64,000 bases of DNA from Symsagittifera roscoffensis (taxonomy: Eukaryota; Xenacoelomorpha; Acoela; Convolutidae). Positions 42,701-54,305 of this stretch are shown here, in pieces. The stretch covers positions 71,641,345 through 71,705,344 of the forward strand of contig NC_087062.1 in the NCBI RefSeq assembly GCF_963678635.1, written 5' to 3'. The notes beneath the pieces are model-generated. The model was not told the origin of the DNA and did not search any database. It saw only the letters and a program-made list of their open reading frames with translations. Position numbers and translations under genes: made by a program. Within the stretch, counting starts at the first letter, position 1. The number at the start of each line of letters is the position of its first letter.

Positions 42701-43582
42701 TTTTTTAGTACTTAATCTTTATGCTTGTATGGTGATTGAAATCTAATATGTGTAAAGTTTGACAAACATTTTGATAGCATTTAGCTACCAATGCAGTTAT
42801 TATTCGGACAAATTTTTAAAACAGTCATTTTTGCTCAAGTTGGGTAGTCAAACGATGCAATTTTGGACCTCTTCGAAGCTCGCAGGAAAATTCATTTCAT
42901 TTAAAATTATTTAACTCAAAATTCAAATGATTTAATACAGAGAATGAATCGAGTGAAAAACTCGAAACTATAGCAACACTCTTACTCTTTTTATTATAAT
43001 CTGAAGTCTTGTGATCAATTTCACTCAATCTACCAACATATCTTGTAACTTATCATTGAATACTTATTTGTACAGAAATGCAAAAAATTTGTAGCACAAA
43101 TTTTGTCGGAAATTTTTTCTATTGAATTGTTTCTTAGAAAACAGAGAAAAAACCGGTAGAAAAAAAAAGATTTAATTCAAAATAATTTGTCGTGATCATT
43201 TACCTGATTTTTTGATGCATCATTGAAACTATATTCACATTATCTGAACTGAAATCTGCTCAAAACAGAGTCACAAGTTTTTTCCAAAAGTTAGAACTTT
43301 CAAAAATTGCTTTTCAATTTTCAGCAACCCAATTGCAAATGCATTACCATAAAAATCTTTTCGGAATAAGTATTTTTCCTCACCGCCTCATAAATTATTA
43401 GCTTGTAATCATAAACTTTTTTAGAAAAAAAATAATTTGAATATATGGTTTAGCCCAGACTATGTGCAAAATTGGTAACTTTCAAACTACCAATATCTCT
43501 CAATACACCTACTTGTCGTAACACTTTACTACAAATTTTAACAAAATCACACCATGAACTTGCGGCAATTTTTTAAAGTTTG

Positions 43583-44275
43583 TATTCAGAGAGTCTATTT
43601 TTTCAATGGAGTATATTTTTGTTTGTTGAAAGCTTGGTAAATTCAATTACTATTACAATACGATAACCGGAATTTTACTGTATGAAAAAATTACCTCCGG
43701 TTTTTCTGCACTTTCTTCTAAAGTCGGAACAACAAAACGGCTTGTATCCAGAATGCTCGTGTGTTTTAAACTCAGTGTTGAAATTTTGATGTTTTCAGAA
43801 AAAGCAACGATGATTTGTTTTTGAAATCCTTCCCGCCGTTTTTTAACAAATTACGAAGCGATATAATTTTAACATTTTAACACGTTATTTGGATCATTTA
43901 GCCTGCATCAACTTTGTTAACTTTTTGAGCTGGTTTTATTTGCTATGCGTTTATGAAAACCTAGAACTTTCAAGTGCTTTAAAGATCCCAAATTGCCCTA
44001 AATAGTGCTAACTTGAAACCCTCCAAAACATCAAAGAAAATAATCACAGATGATTTTTCATTTGAAATTCGTGCTCAGGGCGTTGATACTTTTTCTAGCT
44101 GATTCACACAATTGATTTTTTGAAAATGGTTTTATAAAAAATCAGCATTTGTATTCCGTCACTTTCTTTGAAACGGGTCTTGTTTGACGGGTTTATTGTC
44201 AATTCATTTTATCTGCTGACAAGTGAAAGTATCTGCATTTTTTGATAGTGAAGCTGAAATTATATGTCAATAAAA
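43583..44275. repeat. Diverged 0.7-kb direct repeat, copy 2
   Basis: Partner of 42,025-42,700, about 1.56 kb away. It ends about 220 bp downstream of exon 2B on the gene strand. Confidence 0.7.
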
Positions 44276-44498
44276 TCTTAAATGCCCGGATTTAATAAAA
44301 AAAATTGACTGCTGCATTTAAAAAATCATAATTCCAACTAGAGGAAATCGGAGAGAGAAGCCAGCTAATAGCATAGTCATTTGACTCCCGCTCAAAAATT
44401 CAATCTCTGGTTACCAAAAAGTTTCTTTCCTTTGGTTTTTTTTAGATCCATTTTCGACAGAGCCAAAACAAGACTTTTCGTTAAATTAGGAGGCTAAC

Positions 44499-44716
44499 CG
44501 AGGATGTCGGGTAGGTGAGCAGTATGCAGAAGGAATGACATAAAGCGTGCTGAAGCGTATACTAGAAACATGCCCAGGATAGTGACCTTGCCTTCCTTCA
44601 CATACTTGTAGTCGGGGTCTAATTCCGTCTCGCAGAAGTAGTACACGAGTATTAAAGAGAGAACGCCCAAAAGGATACGAGTGAATGCAAACCCGGGAAA
44701 ACTGTGAGGGGGGCAC
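44499..44716 (-). CDS. SLC9B exon 2, cassette B (diverged)
   Basis: Acceptor cag|GTGCCC, donor CG|GTTAGC. Same 218-nt length and phases as in A and C, with an open frame throughout. About three quarters of the residues match cassette C by eye. 'RCPPHSFPG', 'YFCETELDP', 'ARFMSFLL' and 'TAHLPDILG' are kept, while helix and loop residues differ (for example 'DYKYVKEGKV' for 'NYEYVSEVRA'). Preserved frame, length and splice sites at this divergence suggest selection. Confidence 0.87.
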
Positions 44717-44995
44717 CTGAAGTAGAACCAGTGCAAGTGCAAGAATTAAATTTAATTTTTGTAAGTTTTCTTGAATTATCCTTGTTTTATTTTTTATTGT
44801 CAAACAAGAGGCTAATGAATTGCCATGGCATTTAAATTGATCTCTGAGTATAAGTGTTTATTGATTCCATTATTATATTGATCCCTCCATTCGATTCGAT
44901 TAGAATTGTACCTTTGATAACTTAGCGCCTGAAAATCAATTTTAAAAATGATAAAATCCAACCTAATCCCCAATTTGATTAAAATCAGGTGTGAG

Positions 44996-45416
44996 TTTAG
45001 GAGGTTGGCGGGGGTGAAGGGGGTCTGGACGCCTCCTTTATCAAGGATTTGACCCCTCACTAACCAAAAGGTTCCCTTTTGGTATTACTTTATGACATCC
45101 ATTTTCGGCTGAACAACCCTAAAATTTTCTAAGGGCGCCTTGAGGCCAATAAATACTCATTTCGAAGGGGAGTACTCATTTCGAAGTTTTTGGTCAAAAT
45201 TTTCCAAAAGTACCCAAAAACGGCATTTTTTTATCTGTTTTTTTTTAAATTTGCCTGCGGTGCAAAGTTTTTGGACAAAATAGGATCCTTATAATGTACT
45301 GGGAGCAATCGAAAATAAATTTGTGCGACCTAAAAAAGGTCGTCTAAAACTTTTAAAAATTTTTTAAAAACCCGTTCCCAACGCCCCTTTTCGAGAGAAT
45401 TCTAGATCCGCTCCTG
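44996..45416 (-). mobile_element. hAT-like MITE in intron 1B
   Basis: 421 bp, ending '...ctagatccgctcctg', the family end. Flanks 'attaaaat' (44988-44995) and 'attgaaat' (45417-45424) agree at 7 of 8 positions, consistent with a mutated target duplication. Older than the copy at 34,269. Confidence 0.8.
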
Positions 45417-45642
45417 ATTGAAATGCTGAAATTTATGTTACTTCATTTTATAATGCGCCTCAACAGATAGATTTTTGATCTAATAGTTCCATTTAAACTT
45501 TTCAATTTATTTATTTACAATCAATTTTTTTTGGCAGACTCAGCTAGTGCACGAACGTCATGCTTTGGAAAACCCAATAAAAGATTGCGTTACGATTGTT
45601 TTTATTGAAATGAAGCAGTTGCGTGCGCAGAAATTTTTCTAA

Positions 45643-46420
45643 AATTTTGGATCACGAATTCATTGACAATATCTTTCCATTCCTTGGCATTTGATACTAC
45701 TACGAGGCCAATCTGTGCATTTTGTTCATTGTGAGCGGATTCCGCAAAAAGGACGCTCCCTTTGTGCTTCTTTTGTTCTATAATTTTTTTTGATCGCTCC
45801 GACAAAATTTTCACATGTTTAAAGACTTGTCTCTGGAATCCAGGAACATACAGACACAAAATTGTGCTCCTATCCAGTGCACAGTTTGGCCTCGTAATAA
45901 CGAATTTATATTCTGATTTTTTCTCCCAGATAATTTGTATCGCGTTTTTATATGACAAAAAAAAGATTTGATAAAAATTTCAAAGCACACAAAGCTAATC
46001 ATTTTGAAAATTTTTCCCTCACACGCGAAATGTGGCGCAGAAAAACAAAACTCACGTCTTTGAAATCTATGAATGTTTACAAAAAGAGAATCACTCATAA
46101 AAAATTTCTGTTTTGTTTTGGCTCCAGTCATCAGTTTTTTTAGATGGAAGGAGGAATAAACCAATTTATCCAATTGACGCGTTGCTAGATGAAATCTTAT
46201 CACTTTTTCATGAAATGTGTGTAGAAGTTGAGTCATTTTTTTAATTTTGAAAATCTTATTGAATTTTTCTAAGTAAAAATCATTCAATTACCTATAAAAC
46301 CGCTTAGAATATTCAAAGCTTTGCCTTGATACAAGCACTTTTGTTATTTCGACGTTCATAACGAACGTGACAGAATATTTGTGCTCGGGGTCGTTTTTTT
46401 TTCTTCAGACAAGTTTCAAA
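45643..46420. repeat. 0.78-kb tandem duplication, copy 1
   Basis: Matches 46,549-47,321 with few differences. It includes a short 'ACGAGGCC' TIR element and the first bases of a CGTAACGGAATA-family element at its right edge. The offset is about 910 bp. Confidence 0.9.
45702..45895. mobile_element. Short (194 bp) 'ACGAGGCC' TIR element
   Basis: Ends 'acgaggccaatctgtgca' and 'tgcacagtttggcctcgt'. A deleted relative of the 1.4-kb element at 35,182, retaining one 'gcggattccgcaa' motif. It was copied with the surrounding tandem duplication (second copy at 46,618). Confidence 0.75.
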
Positions 46421-46548
46421 AATCGAGTGTTGCTATTCCAACCAATAAAATGCTGTTATAATTCAATTTTTTGAACTAAAAGTTTGCATTGAAACGCTAT
46501 GGAGGCTGGTTGTATAGATCTCTTTTTATGATCCAAATTTATATGAAG

Positions 46549-47321
46549 AATTTTGGATCACGAATTCATTGACAATATCTTTCCATTCCTTGGCATTTGA
46601 TACTATTACGAGGCCAATCTGTGCATTTTGTTCCTTGTAAGCGGATTCCGCAAAAAGGACGCTCCGTTTGTGCTTCTTTTGTTCTTTAATTTTCTTTCAT
46701 CGTTCCGACAAAATTTTCACATGTTTAAAGACTTGTCTTTGGAACCCAGAAACATACAGACACAAAATTGTGCTCCTTTCCAGTGCACAGTTTGGCCTCG
46801 TAATGACGAATTTATATTCTGATTTTTTCTCCCAGATAATTTGTATCGCGTTTTTATATGACAAAAAAAGATTTGATAAAAGTTTAAAAGCAAAAAAGCT
46901 AATCATTTTGAAAATTTTTCCCTCACACGCGAAATGTGGCACAGAAAAACAAAACTCACGTCTTTGAAATCTATGAATGTTTACAAAAAGAGAATCACTC
47001 ATAAAAAATTTCTGTTTTGTTTTGGCTCCAGTCATCAGTTTTTTTAGATGGAAGGAGGAATAAACCAATTTATCCAATTGACGCGTTGCTAGATGAAATC
47101 TTATCACTTTTTCATGAAATGTGTGTAGAAGTTGAGTCATTTTTTTAATTTTGAAAATCTTATTGAATTTTTCTAAGTAAAAATCATTCAATTACCTATA
47201 AAACCGCTTAGAATATTCAAAGCTTTGCCTTGATACAAGCACTTTTGTTATTTCGACGTTCGTAACGAACGTAACGGAATATTTGTGCTCGGGGTGGTTT
47301 TTTTTCTTCTGACAAGTTTCA
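46549..47321. repeat. 0.78-kb tandem duplication, copy 2
   Basis: Partner of 45,643-46,420. It continues on the right into a longer version of the CGTAACGGAATA-family element, which in copy 1 is cut off. Confidence 0.9.
46618..46801. mobile_element. Short (184 bp) 'ACGAGGCC' TIR element, duplicate
   Basis: Same ends and content as the 45,702 copy. Confidence 0.75.
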
Positions 47322-47760
47322 ACTTTTCAACTAGCAATTTTTGATGGATTTTTTGTATCAATCAAAAGGTATTCTTATCTTTAGCCTAAAATTTGAAAAA
47401 ATGGTTCACTTGTTATCATTTTTCATAAAATTTTGGGTGCTGAAGATTGCCATTTTGCCCAATTTGGCAAAATAACGCGCGATATATGTCGCGCTGTTAA
47501 AGCGTAAGCGGATTTTTAATCCATTTTTGAAATCGATCCAAATAGGTTGAAGCAGGCTATTTACCATAATTGATTTAATACTAGGTGCAAATTCTATCAC
47601 TCTTCACGAAAATTCTCAAATTAAAATAAAAATCTTTTGATTTTAGTATATTCAATTTTTTCATGTTTTTACTACTCTGTAGACTTTAAAAGGCAGTTGC
47701 AACATTCAAGAAATCGCCCTGAGACGAGCAGACTTGTTGTTATGACTTTTGTAACAAAAA
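47245..47760 (+). mobile_element. CGTAACGGAATA-family element, copy 1
   Basis: A roughly 0.5-kb non-coding repeat running from 'cgttcgtaacgaacgtaacg' and 'atatttgtgctcggggtgg' to a tail resembling 'cgccctgagacgagcagact'. An internal 'cgcgcgatatatgtcgcgct' palindrome-like motif is shared by other copies. No transposase. Confidence 0.65.
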
Positions 47761-48124
47761 AAACGGAATATTGATACCTTTTTTTTCATATTGACTTACC
47801 ATTTTGACTCCGTATTGATTCCGTATTGATTTGCCAGGTTTCTTTTTAAAAGTACATCTGACCCCTTTTGATTTGCGTCAAAAAACATTAGACGTGTTAC
47901 AACAGACTATTTGTGTCCAATGGTGATCTGCAATTCTCTAATAGACAAAAATTACAAGAACTGTTCTGGAAATAACTGTTCCAACTATTGCAGAAAATGA
48001 CCGAATATTTGTGCTTGGGGTGTTTTTTCTCCTCCATACAAACTTCGAATTGTTAACAAGCCATTTTCGACGGAATTGTTTTTTTATCGTCCCAAAAGTA
48101 TCGTTGTCTTTAGCTCAAATTTAA

Positions 48125-48640
48125 ACAAGACAGCTCGTATAAGGGCGAAGCCCTGAATGTTCCTACTGCATTTTGTCTTTTAAGGTGTATGGAGCAGTAA
48201 TAACATAAAAAAATTGAAGTGATGAAATAAAATGAATTTTTTTAAAATAAAGTTTGAGATTTTTTTTTTAAAATCATCCCCCACACGCCATATAAAGTAC
48301 AGAGTAACAAAGAGTAGCTTCCCTAGTAACAAATCAATAATGGCAAATAAGCTTTTTTTGACAAATTTGGAACTATTTCTAAGACGGATTAAATTTCGTT
48401 TGTGCGTTAATAGCTCGAAATATATCGCGCGTTAATTGTCCCAAATTGGCCAAAATTTCAACCTATAAATTTTATGAAAAAACTCACAGGTAAAATATCT
48501 TTTCAAATTTAAGTTCAAAGCAACAATACCTTTTGTATGACCGAGCATAAATCAACCGAGCACAAATCAACAGAAATCAACCGAGCACAAATATTCCGTT
48601 ACTTTCGTTAGAAAAGTCGGAACGAAAACAGGTCATTGAG
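48125..48640 (-). mobile_element. CGTAACGGAATA-family element, copy 2 (reverse)
   Basis: Reverse orientation: tail 'agggcgaagccctgaatgtt' at the left and 'aaatattccgttactttcgt' at the right. The internal 'atatcgcgcgttaatt' motif is present. Confidence 0.65.
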
Positions 48641-48777
48641 TTTATGTTACATCTAAAAAGCCAATCACTTAAAATCGTAGATGGACATGAAAACCAAACA
48701 AGACTGCTCGTATTTTAGTGCAAAGCGTTGAATGTACATACTGCCGCCTCTTAACTGGTCTAGAATAGCTTCAAAGT

Positions 48778-49260
48778 TTCTAACAAGACTGCTCGTATCA
48801 GGGCGAAGCCCTGAATGTTCCGACTGCCTTATAAGGCATATGGAGCAAAAATTTTTAAAAAAACTAAATTTAATAGTACAAAATGAAAAAAAATGAAAAT
48901 TTGAGGTTTTTTGTAAAAATCATCCCCCCACACGCCATTTAAAGTACAAAGGGAAAGTTTTCTTCCGTAGTAAGAAAAAAATTATGACAAATAAGCTTCT
49001 TTTGACCAATTTGGAACAATATATAAAACTGATTAAATTTCGCTTACGCGTTAATAGTGCGAAATATGTCGCATGTCGCATTCCAACTGGCCCAAATCTC
49101 TATCTTTAAACCCCAATAACTTTACAAAAAATAATTACAGGTGAAATATCTTTTCAAAATTGAGCTCATGACAACAATACCTTCTGAATGATATAAAAAT
49201 GTCCCGTCAAAAATTGTTAGTTAAAAAGTCGAAATTTGTCTGAAAAAAAACCCCAAGAGC
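48778..49260 (-). mobile_element. CGTAACGGAATA-family element, copy 3 (reverse)
   Basis: Begins 'caagactgctcgtatcaggg' and follows copy 2 closely to about 49,250, where the CGTAACGG end is missing. Copies 2 and 3 lie nearly in tandem. Confidence 0.6.
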
Positions 49261-49500
49261 ACCAATCTATTTTCTGGAGAAAAGAAACTGCTGAAAAAAA
49301 TGTTCAAGACAACAAATTTTTTTATGAAGTCATTCGATCATCAAAATTTTTTCAGTTTATTTTCAATCTAACTTCAAAAGCACCAATCTATTTTCTGGAG
49401 AAAAGAAATTGCTGAAAATAATGTTCAAGACAATACAAATTTTTCTATGAAGTCATTCGATGATCATAAAATCTTTTCGTTTTTTTTTGTGAAAACAACA
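49257..49500 (+). repeat. Two-copy tandem repeat, about 123 bp
   Basis: 'agcaccaatctattttctgg' at 49,258 and 49,380 starts two similar copies, each running to 'gaagtcattcgat'. Confidence 0.85.
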
Positions 49501-49884
49501 TGTTTTGAGCATATTTTCAACTGACCCAAGTGAAATAGAAAACACTTGAAACCACTCAGATAGTGATCCCCCACATCGAAAGCGCTTAAGTTGGTTTTCA
49601 GTAATTATTTGAAAATTTTGTTTCTTTCTTTGAGAGATGCTTTTTTAGCTCAATTTCTCTTGCGTGGATTAAGTATTTTTTAAAAGAAACTTCAAATAAA
49701 CGTTGGAAAATGAGTTTTTTTTTTAAATTTATAATTTGAATTTTTACAACTTCTGGGTATTCCGCTTAATTTTCTTCTATTTTTTAGCTTTTACAATAAA
49801 ATTTTAAATCATAGGAGAAAGAAATAAGTGAGAATGTTTCAAAAAAATACGACCAATTCCGTCTCGTTACCTCCACATACGCAC

Positions 49885-50036
49885 CTGATATACCAGCAGC
49901 AAATGGAGGGACATTCGTTCTCTAATGTTTTACCCTCTATCGGGTGCTCTCGATAAGAGAGGAAGTTTCTGCACTTCTCGCATTGCTTGTGCTTTTCACG
50001 TCTTGCTGTTTCTTCGTACTCTCCAACAGATGACAT
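49885..50036 (-). CDS. SLC9B exon 1 with start codon, cassette B
   Basis: ATG at 50,036, 152 nt, donor CAG|GTGCGT as in the other cassettes. It begins 'MSSVGEYEETARREKHKQ' and keeps 'FLSYREHPIEGKTL' and 'CWYIR'. It has Cys at 19, 22, 42, 46 and 47, while cassettes A and C have Phe at 22 and 46. The intron to exon 2B is 5.2 kb, against 1.2 kb in C. Confidence 0.87.
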
Positions 50037-50039
50037 TAG

Positions 50040-50705
50040 CTTTTGTTATTTATATCGTTTGTTATTCGCGGTGTTTGAATGAGCATTACAGTTTCGTACT
50101 CAAACTTCCTAATAGACACTTTTCTTACTTATTAAGCATCATTTTCATCCCTTGTTTTCTTAGCAATCTGGTCAGCAGACAGTACAATTAGGAATGAATT
50201 GATGCATTTGAAACTATGACTTATCGTAAAACGAACTTTAAAGCATGAAATTTACATCCTAAAGTTCTGATGACTGTAGTGCACTGATTCATAATTTTCC
50301 AGTTTTTTGGATATAGTTAGGTGCACTGTTTAAATTAGCGTTGACCTACAACTAATTTTTTCAGAAGCGTGATCTATGCAACAGTAACAAGTTGCATTTT
50401 TAAACAGTTTGGTAGATGTTTATGCACATAAAAAAGGCATGAACTTAAGTTAGTTAGATTTTCGAGCAAAGTAGCTTAAAACTAAATAAATGTGATTGCA
50501 AAGCATGCTTATAGTGGTCAAAAAATTTGTGCGTTTCTACGGAGCCGCTCTCAGTTTGCCGATGAGACTACATTTTTCTCGTCAAGGAACAACAAGGGCA
50601 AAATTGTCACAGAAAAAAAAACTAGTTTTGAGATTGTTGCGAGATTTTTGCAGCGATGAAATGTATTAAGAATCGAGGACATTTTCGGTCCTCCCCCAAT
50701 TAAAT
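50040..50705. other. Upstream of exon 1B, no recognised feature
   Basis: AT-rich and without repeat matches inside the window. It would contain the 5' untranslated region and any cassette-B promoter, but no specific element can be supported. Confidence 0.45.
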
Positions 50706-50707
50706 GA

Positions 50708-51262
50708 ATTGTTGTTCCGACTTTCGATACGAAAGTAACGGAATATTTGTGCTCGGGGTGGGTTTTTTTTTTCTTCAGACAAATTTCGACTTTTTAACTA
50801 GCCATTTTTGACGGAATTTTTTTATATCATTCGAAAGGTATTGTTGTCTTGAGCTCAAATTTGAAAAGATATTTCACCTGTGATCATTTTTCGTAAAGTT
50901 ACGGGGGTTTAAAGGTTGCCATTTTGGTCAATTTGGGACAATTAACGCGCGATATATTTCGCGCTATTAACGCGTAAGCGGAGAGTTAATCCGTCTTAGA
51001 TATCGTTCCAAATTGGTTAAAAGAAGCTTGTTTGCCATAATTGGTTTGTTACAAGGAGCGAAATCTATCCTTTTGTACTTTATATGGCGTGTGGGGGGAT
51101 GATTTTCATAAAAAATTTTTAAATTTTAGAAAAATTTTTTTTTTCATTTTGTTTTATTTCATTGAATTTTTTTATGTATTACTGCTCCTTAAACCTTAAA
51201 GGGCAGTCGGAACATTCAGGGCTTCGCCCTGATACGAGCAGTCTTGTTCTTCTTTGTCGACG
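50708..51262 (+). mobile_element. CGTAACGGAATA-family element, copy 4 (most complete)
   Basis: Starts 'cgatacgaaagtaacggaat' and 'tttgtgctcggggtgg', contains 'aacgcgcgatatatttcgcg', and ends 'cttcgccctgatacgagcag' plus 'tcttgttcttctttgtcgacg'. About 0.55 kb, non-coding. It is used here as the reference copy. Confidence 0.7.
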
Positions 51263-51923
51263 TAGAAGTGCAGTGATATTGGTCATTCCAAATTCCATTT
51301 TTCATAAATGCACCTGTTTGCGACTAATATCATGCTCTCTTAAAGTTAATTCACTGCATTTCACTGCAATGTTTGGTTGCTTTGCTCTAAGTCATGGTTC
51401 AGGTTAACTGATTTTTTCTACGTCAATAGCAAAAAAATTGTTCAATTTAAGAATCGCCATACAGCGTGAATTGATAGATTAGTTTGTTTTATTAGCAAAA
51501 AATTTTTCAGTTTTGAAATTGCTGTTACTGTTCTTCCATTGTTTAAAACTTCCACTCAAAACTTTTCAGGGTCTTTCAGTAATAATCTGAAAAGTCGAAC
51601 AAACCATTAAAATTGAGAGGTACTGCTCGACTTTTGAAAATGGAAGAAATTTCAGGCGAATATCGGCTGTCATTGCGTCTGTTGGCAGGTAAATTTGTTG
51701 TTCTCGAGTTTCTCGCGATTAAAATATTTTTTTAACCATCATTGTTTTGATCGTATATGCATGACGTGGTTGATTGCAAGTTTGATACAGCTTTGATTGC
51801 CTTCTCCAATCGAATGTTTCGGTTTCTAAAAAATTAGTTACTTGCTCACTAATGTGGGTATAAGATTAGCCTGAATTTTATCATGTGTGTCTGAATTTTA
51901 TCATGTAGTTCCTCAGCTTGAAA

Positions 51924-52893
51924 TTAAACTTCATCTTTTCCAAATGCTTCTTTGTCTCCACAATGCGGATTGATCAAATGAGTTGCCAGATTTTCACAAT
52001 TTTTGAAACATGCCCGTTTAACAACTATATAGAAACAATTATGTGAAGAAATTAGATTACTACTTTTTTCTTTTGTTTTCGATTGACAAAACTTAGGTAG
52101 GTTCACTTCTTGCAAGCTCAATAAGTTAACAAGTTTGGTAAGGTTTTTTTCTAAATTCAATTTCCATGGGTTCTTTTTATGCGACATGCATTGGAATTAT
52201 ATGTTTTTGAGGTATTCTGAGATCTATTTTGCTTCTTGTCTGATGATGACTTAAATGCCGTTGGGCAGACAGTTTTGTCTGGTTGACTTTCAATTTTTCG
52301 AGCTGCTTGGCCTTCCTCGTAGTCTTTTTCCCTGGTTCTCAGCTCCACAAAAAAGGTAGCAGAATTGAAGCATTCCCTGAGGAGGTAGGTCATTCAGTAA
52401 CATTGATTGGAACAACGTATCAGACACCTTCTCTCCGGCCTGTCTAAGCCTCATATTCAATATCTGTGCTCGTATGAAAAACTGGAACGTCTCTTACGTC
52501 TCTCTAAGCTATGGGCGTAGCAGCTGGGGCATTATACTGACAACTGTGCCTCATCGATTTCGAACCTCTGCTTGATGAGTTTCCGAGACTTATCGTCGCC
52601 TTTGCCTTTCCTGTCGAGACAGTCATGTCTGATCAACAAGAAGCTGGAAAAAATTTTGCCATTGCTAGGTAGCACCAGATTTGGTTTTTGCATCTCTCGA
52701 TATCAGCTAGTTGTTTTTGGTAGGCAATTATTTCCCTATCGTATTCGGCTCGTTCATCGGCATTTGGTGTAGCACTGAATGCTGTTGGCAAGACAGTATC
52801 TTCGCTCATACATGGATGTGTCAAAGAGGTCTTACGTCTGTTAGAAGGCCACAAAATGAGTGATCCAGGTGGGGAAATCATCCTGGGTGCCAA
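51924..52893 (-). pseudogene. LTR-retrotransposon gag-like relic
   Basis: Minus strand, from right to left: 'ADERAEYDREIIAYQKQ' and 'NQIWCYLAMAKF' (52.63-52.89 kb), 'RKGKGDDKSRKLIKQRFE' (about 52.55 kb), 'MRLRQAGEKVSDTLFQSM' and 'LLNDLPPQ' (52.38-52.48 kb), then basic sequence and a worn Cys/His region near 52.0 kb. This order resembles Ty1/copia-type gag. Several frames and stops; no pol was recognised nearby. Confidence 0.55.
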
Positions 52894-52999
52894 AGAAGGA
52901 TGACCATTTAATGTTGGTATCTAATGAAAAAATCGCTATTTAAGTTACTCTACTCTAATTTTGGGTTTACAGACATGGTGCAGCAATTGATTGTTATAA

Positions 53000-54300
53000 T
53001 TTGAGAAATAATAGTTTTCCAGCAAACTGGTTGTTTAGATCCGGAACCTTTTAAATTATCCTTTTTTAAGTTTTTCTACTGCTGAAGTTCGGATGAAATG
53101 ACAATTCTATCAAAAAGTCACATCGCCCTAATTAAAAACTAAACAAATTTTTAGCATGGATGAACATAACTTGATAGTATATTGAAACAATATCCCGGTG
53201 GACCTCCTGTGAGCTTTCTTTGAGATAGAAACATACAAAAGTCAGAAAAAAAACATACTAGCATGCTCTTCCCTTTTGTGACAGTTGACGTAGTCAGAGG
53301 AATCTAGAATAAATTTTAGAAAGCTTTCAAACGACCTTGAAGAATTTCAATTCGAAAAAATTAATAATCTGGCAAATTTTTTTGGAGAGTTTGTAAAATT
53401 TTTGATGAAAAAAAAAACGCTGGATTTTGCTCGATGTGCAACCCTTGTTGATTTTTTTAAATAAAGGTTTATACTAAATACGAGAGTAAGATATTTAATA
53501 CTACCCATTCAGATTCCGTAACAAATAGCTTTATTCGTTACTCTGAGCTCAGGCTGTTCGTATTCAGACCATATAAAAATTATATCCAATTTATTGCTAT
53601 TACCTGTTTTTATTAGGACATATTGAGACCTAAGATGTAAAAGTAAAAAAACCTTTTTTAGAATCAGAAAAAGCACGAACCCATCCGGCCAAAATAAATA
53701 AATAGCGTGACAAACAGACGGTGCAATCCATCGAAATTATTCGATGAGATAAAGAAAAATCGGTTACAACTCAGATTAAGCAAAAGTTCAGACTAAGCAT
53801 TCAAGAAAAAGTTGATGAAACAATGTCCCGATCATCGAGGACGTGGAGGAACTTTGGCTTCAAGTGTGAATGTTTTGCTTTTCTCATTATTTAATGAAGT
53901 GTTTATTGGCCTTTTTACATTTTACGGCAATACAGAACAGTAAAGAACAGTAAAAAAAATCAGTAACGAGTACTGAACGTTTTTTTGACAATTTGATATA
54001 CCTTTCAGTTTAAACATTATATAGTGAAACTCTAGTTAGCCCTTCCTCCCCCCCCCCATCTTCCCTTTCACCCCACAAAAATTTTTAAAAAAGCATAAAA
54101 AAATGAAATTTACTGTGCGTTTTTAAGTTTTACTCTGCTTTTGTTTTGCAAAGGTTGCTAGAAACACTTTCTGTTGCTAGCAGAAAAACGAGTCATTATT
54201 TTTATACAACTGTCAAACATGGCATCAAAAGTTCAACAATTGCCAAATGTTAACATGGATAGCCGATTCCTAAAGATCCGACCACTTTCACTAAAAAGCT
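53000..54300. other. AT-rich sequence, no recognised feature
   Basis: No coding frame, RNA or repeat boundary could be supported on either strand. Confidence 0.45.
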
Positions 54301-54305
54301 AGCAA

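Noticed and set aside
45602-47191. Minus frames of 118-164 codons in the tandem duplication
   Set aside because: They cross MITE ends, show no domain and no third-position constraint between the two copies visible by eye.
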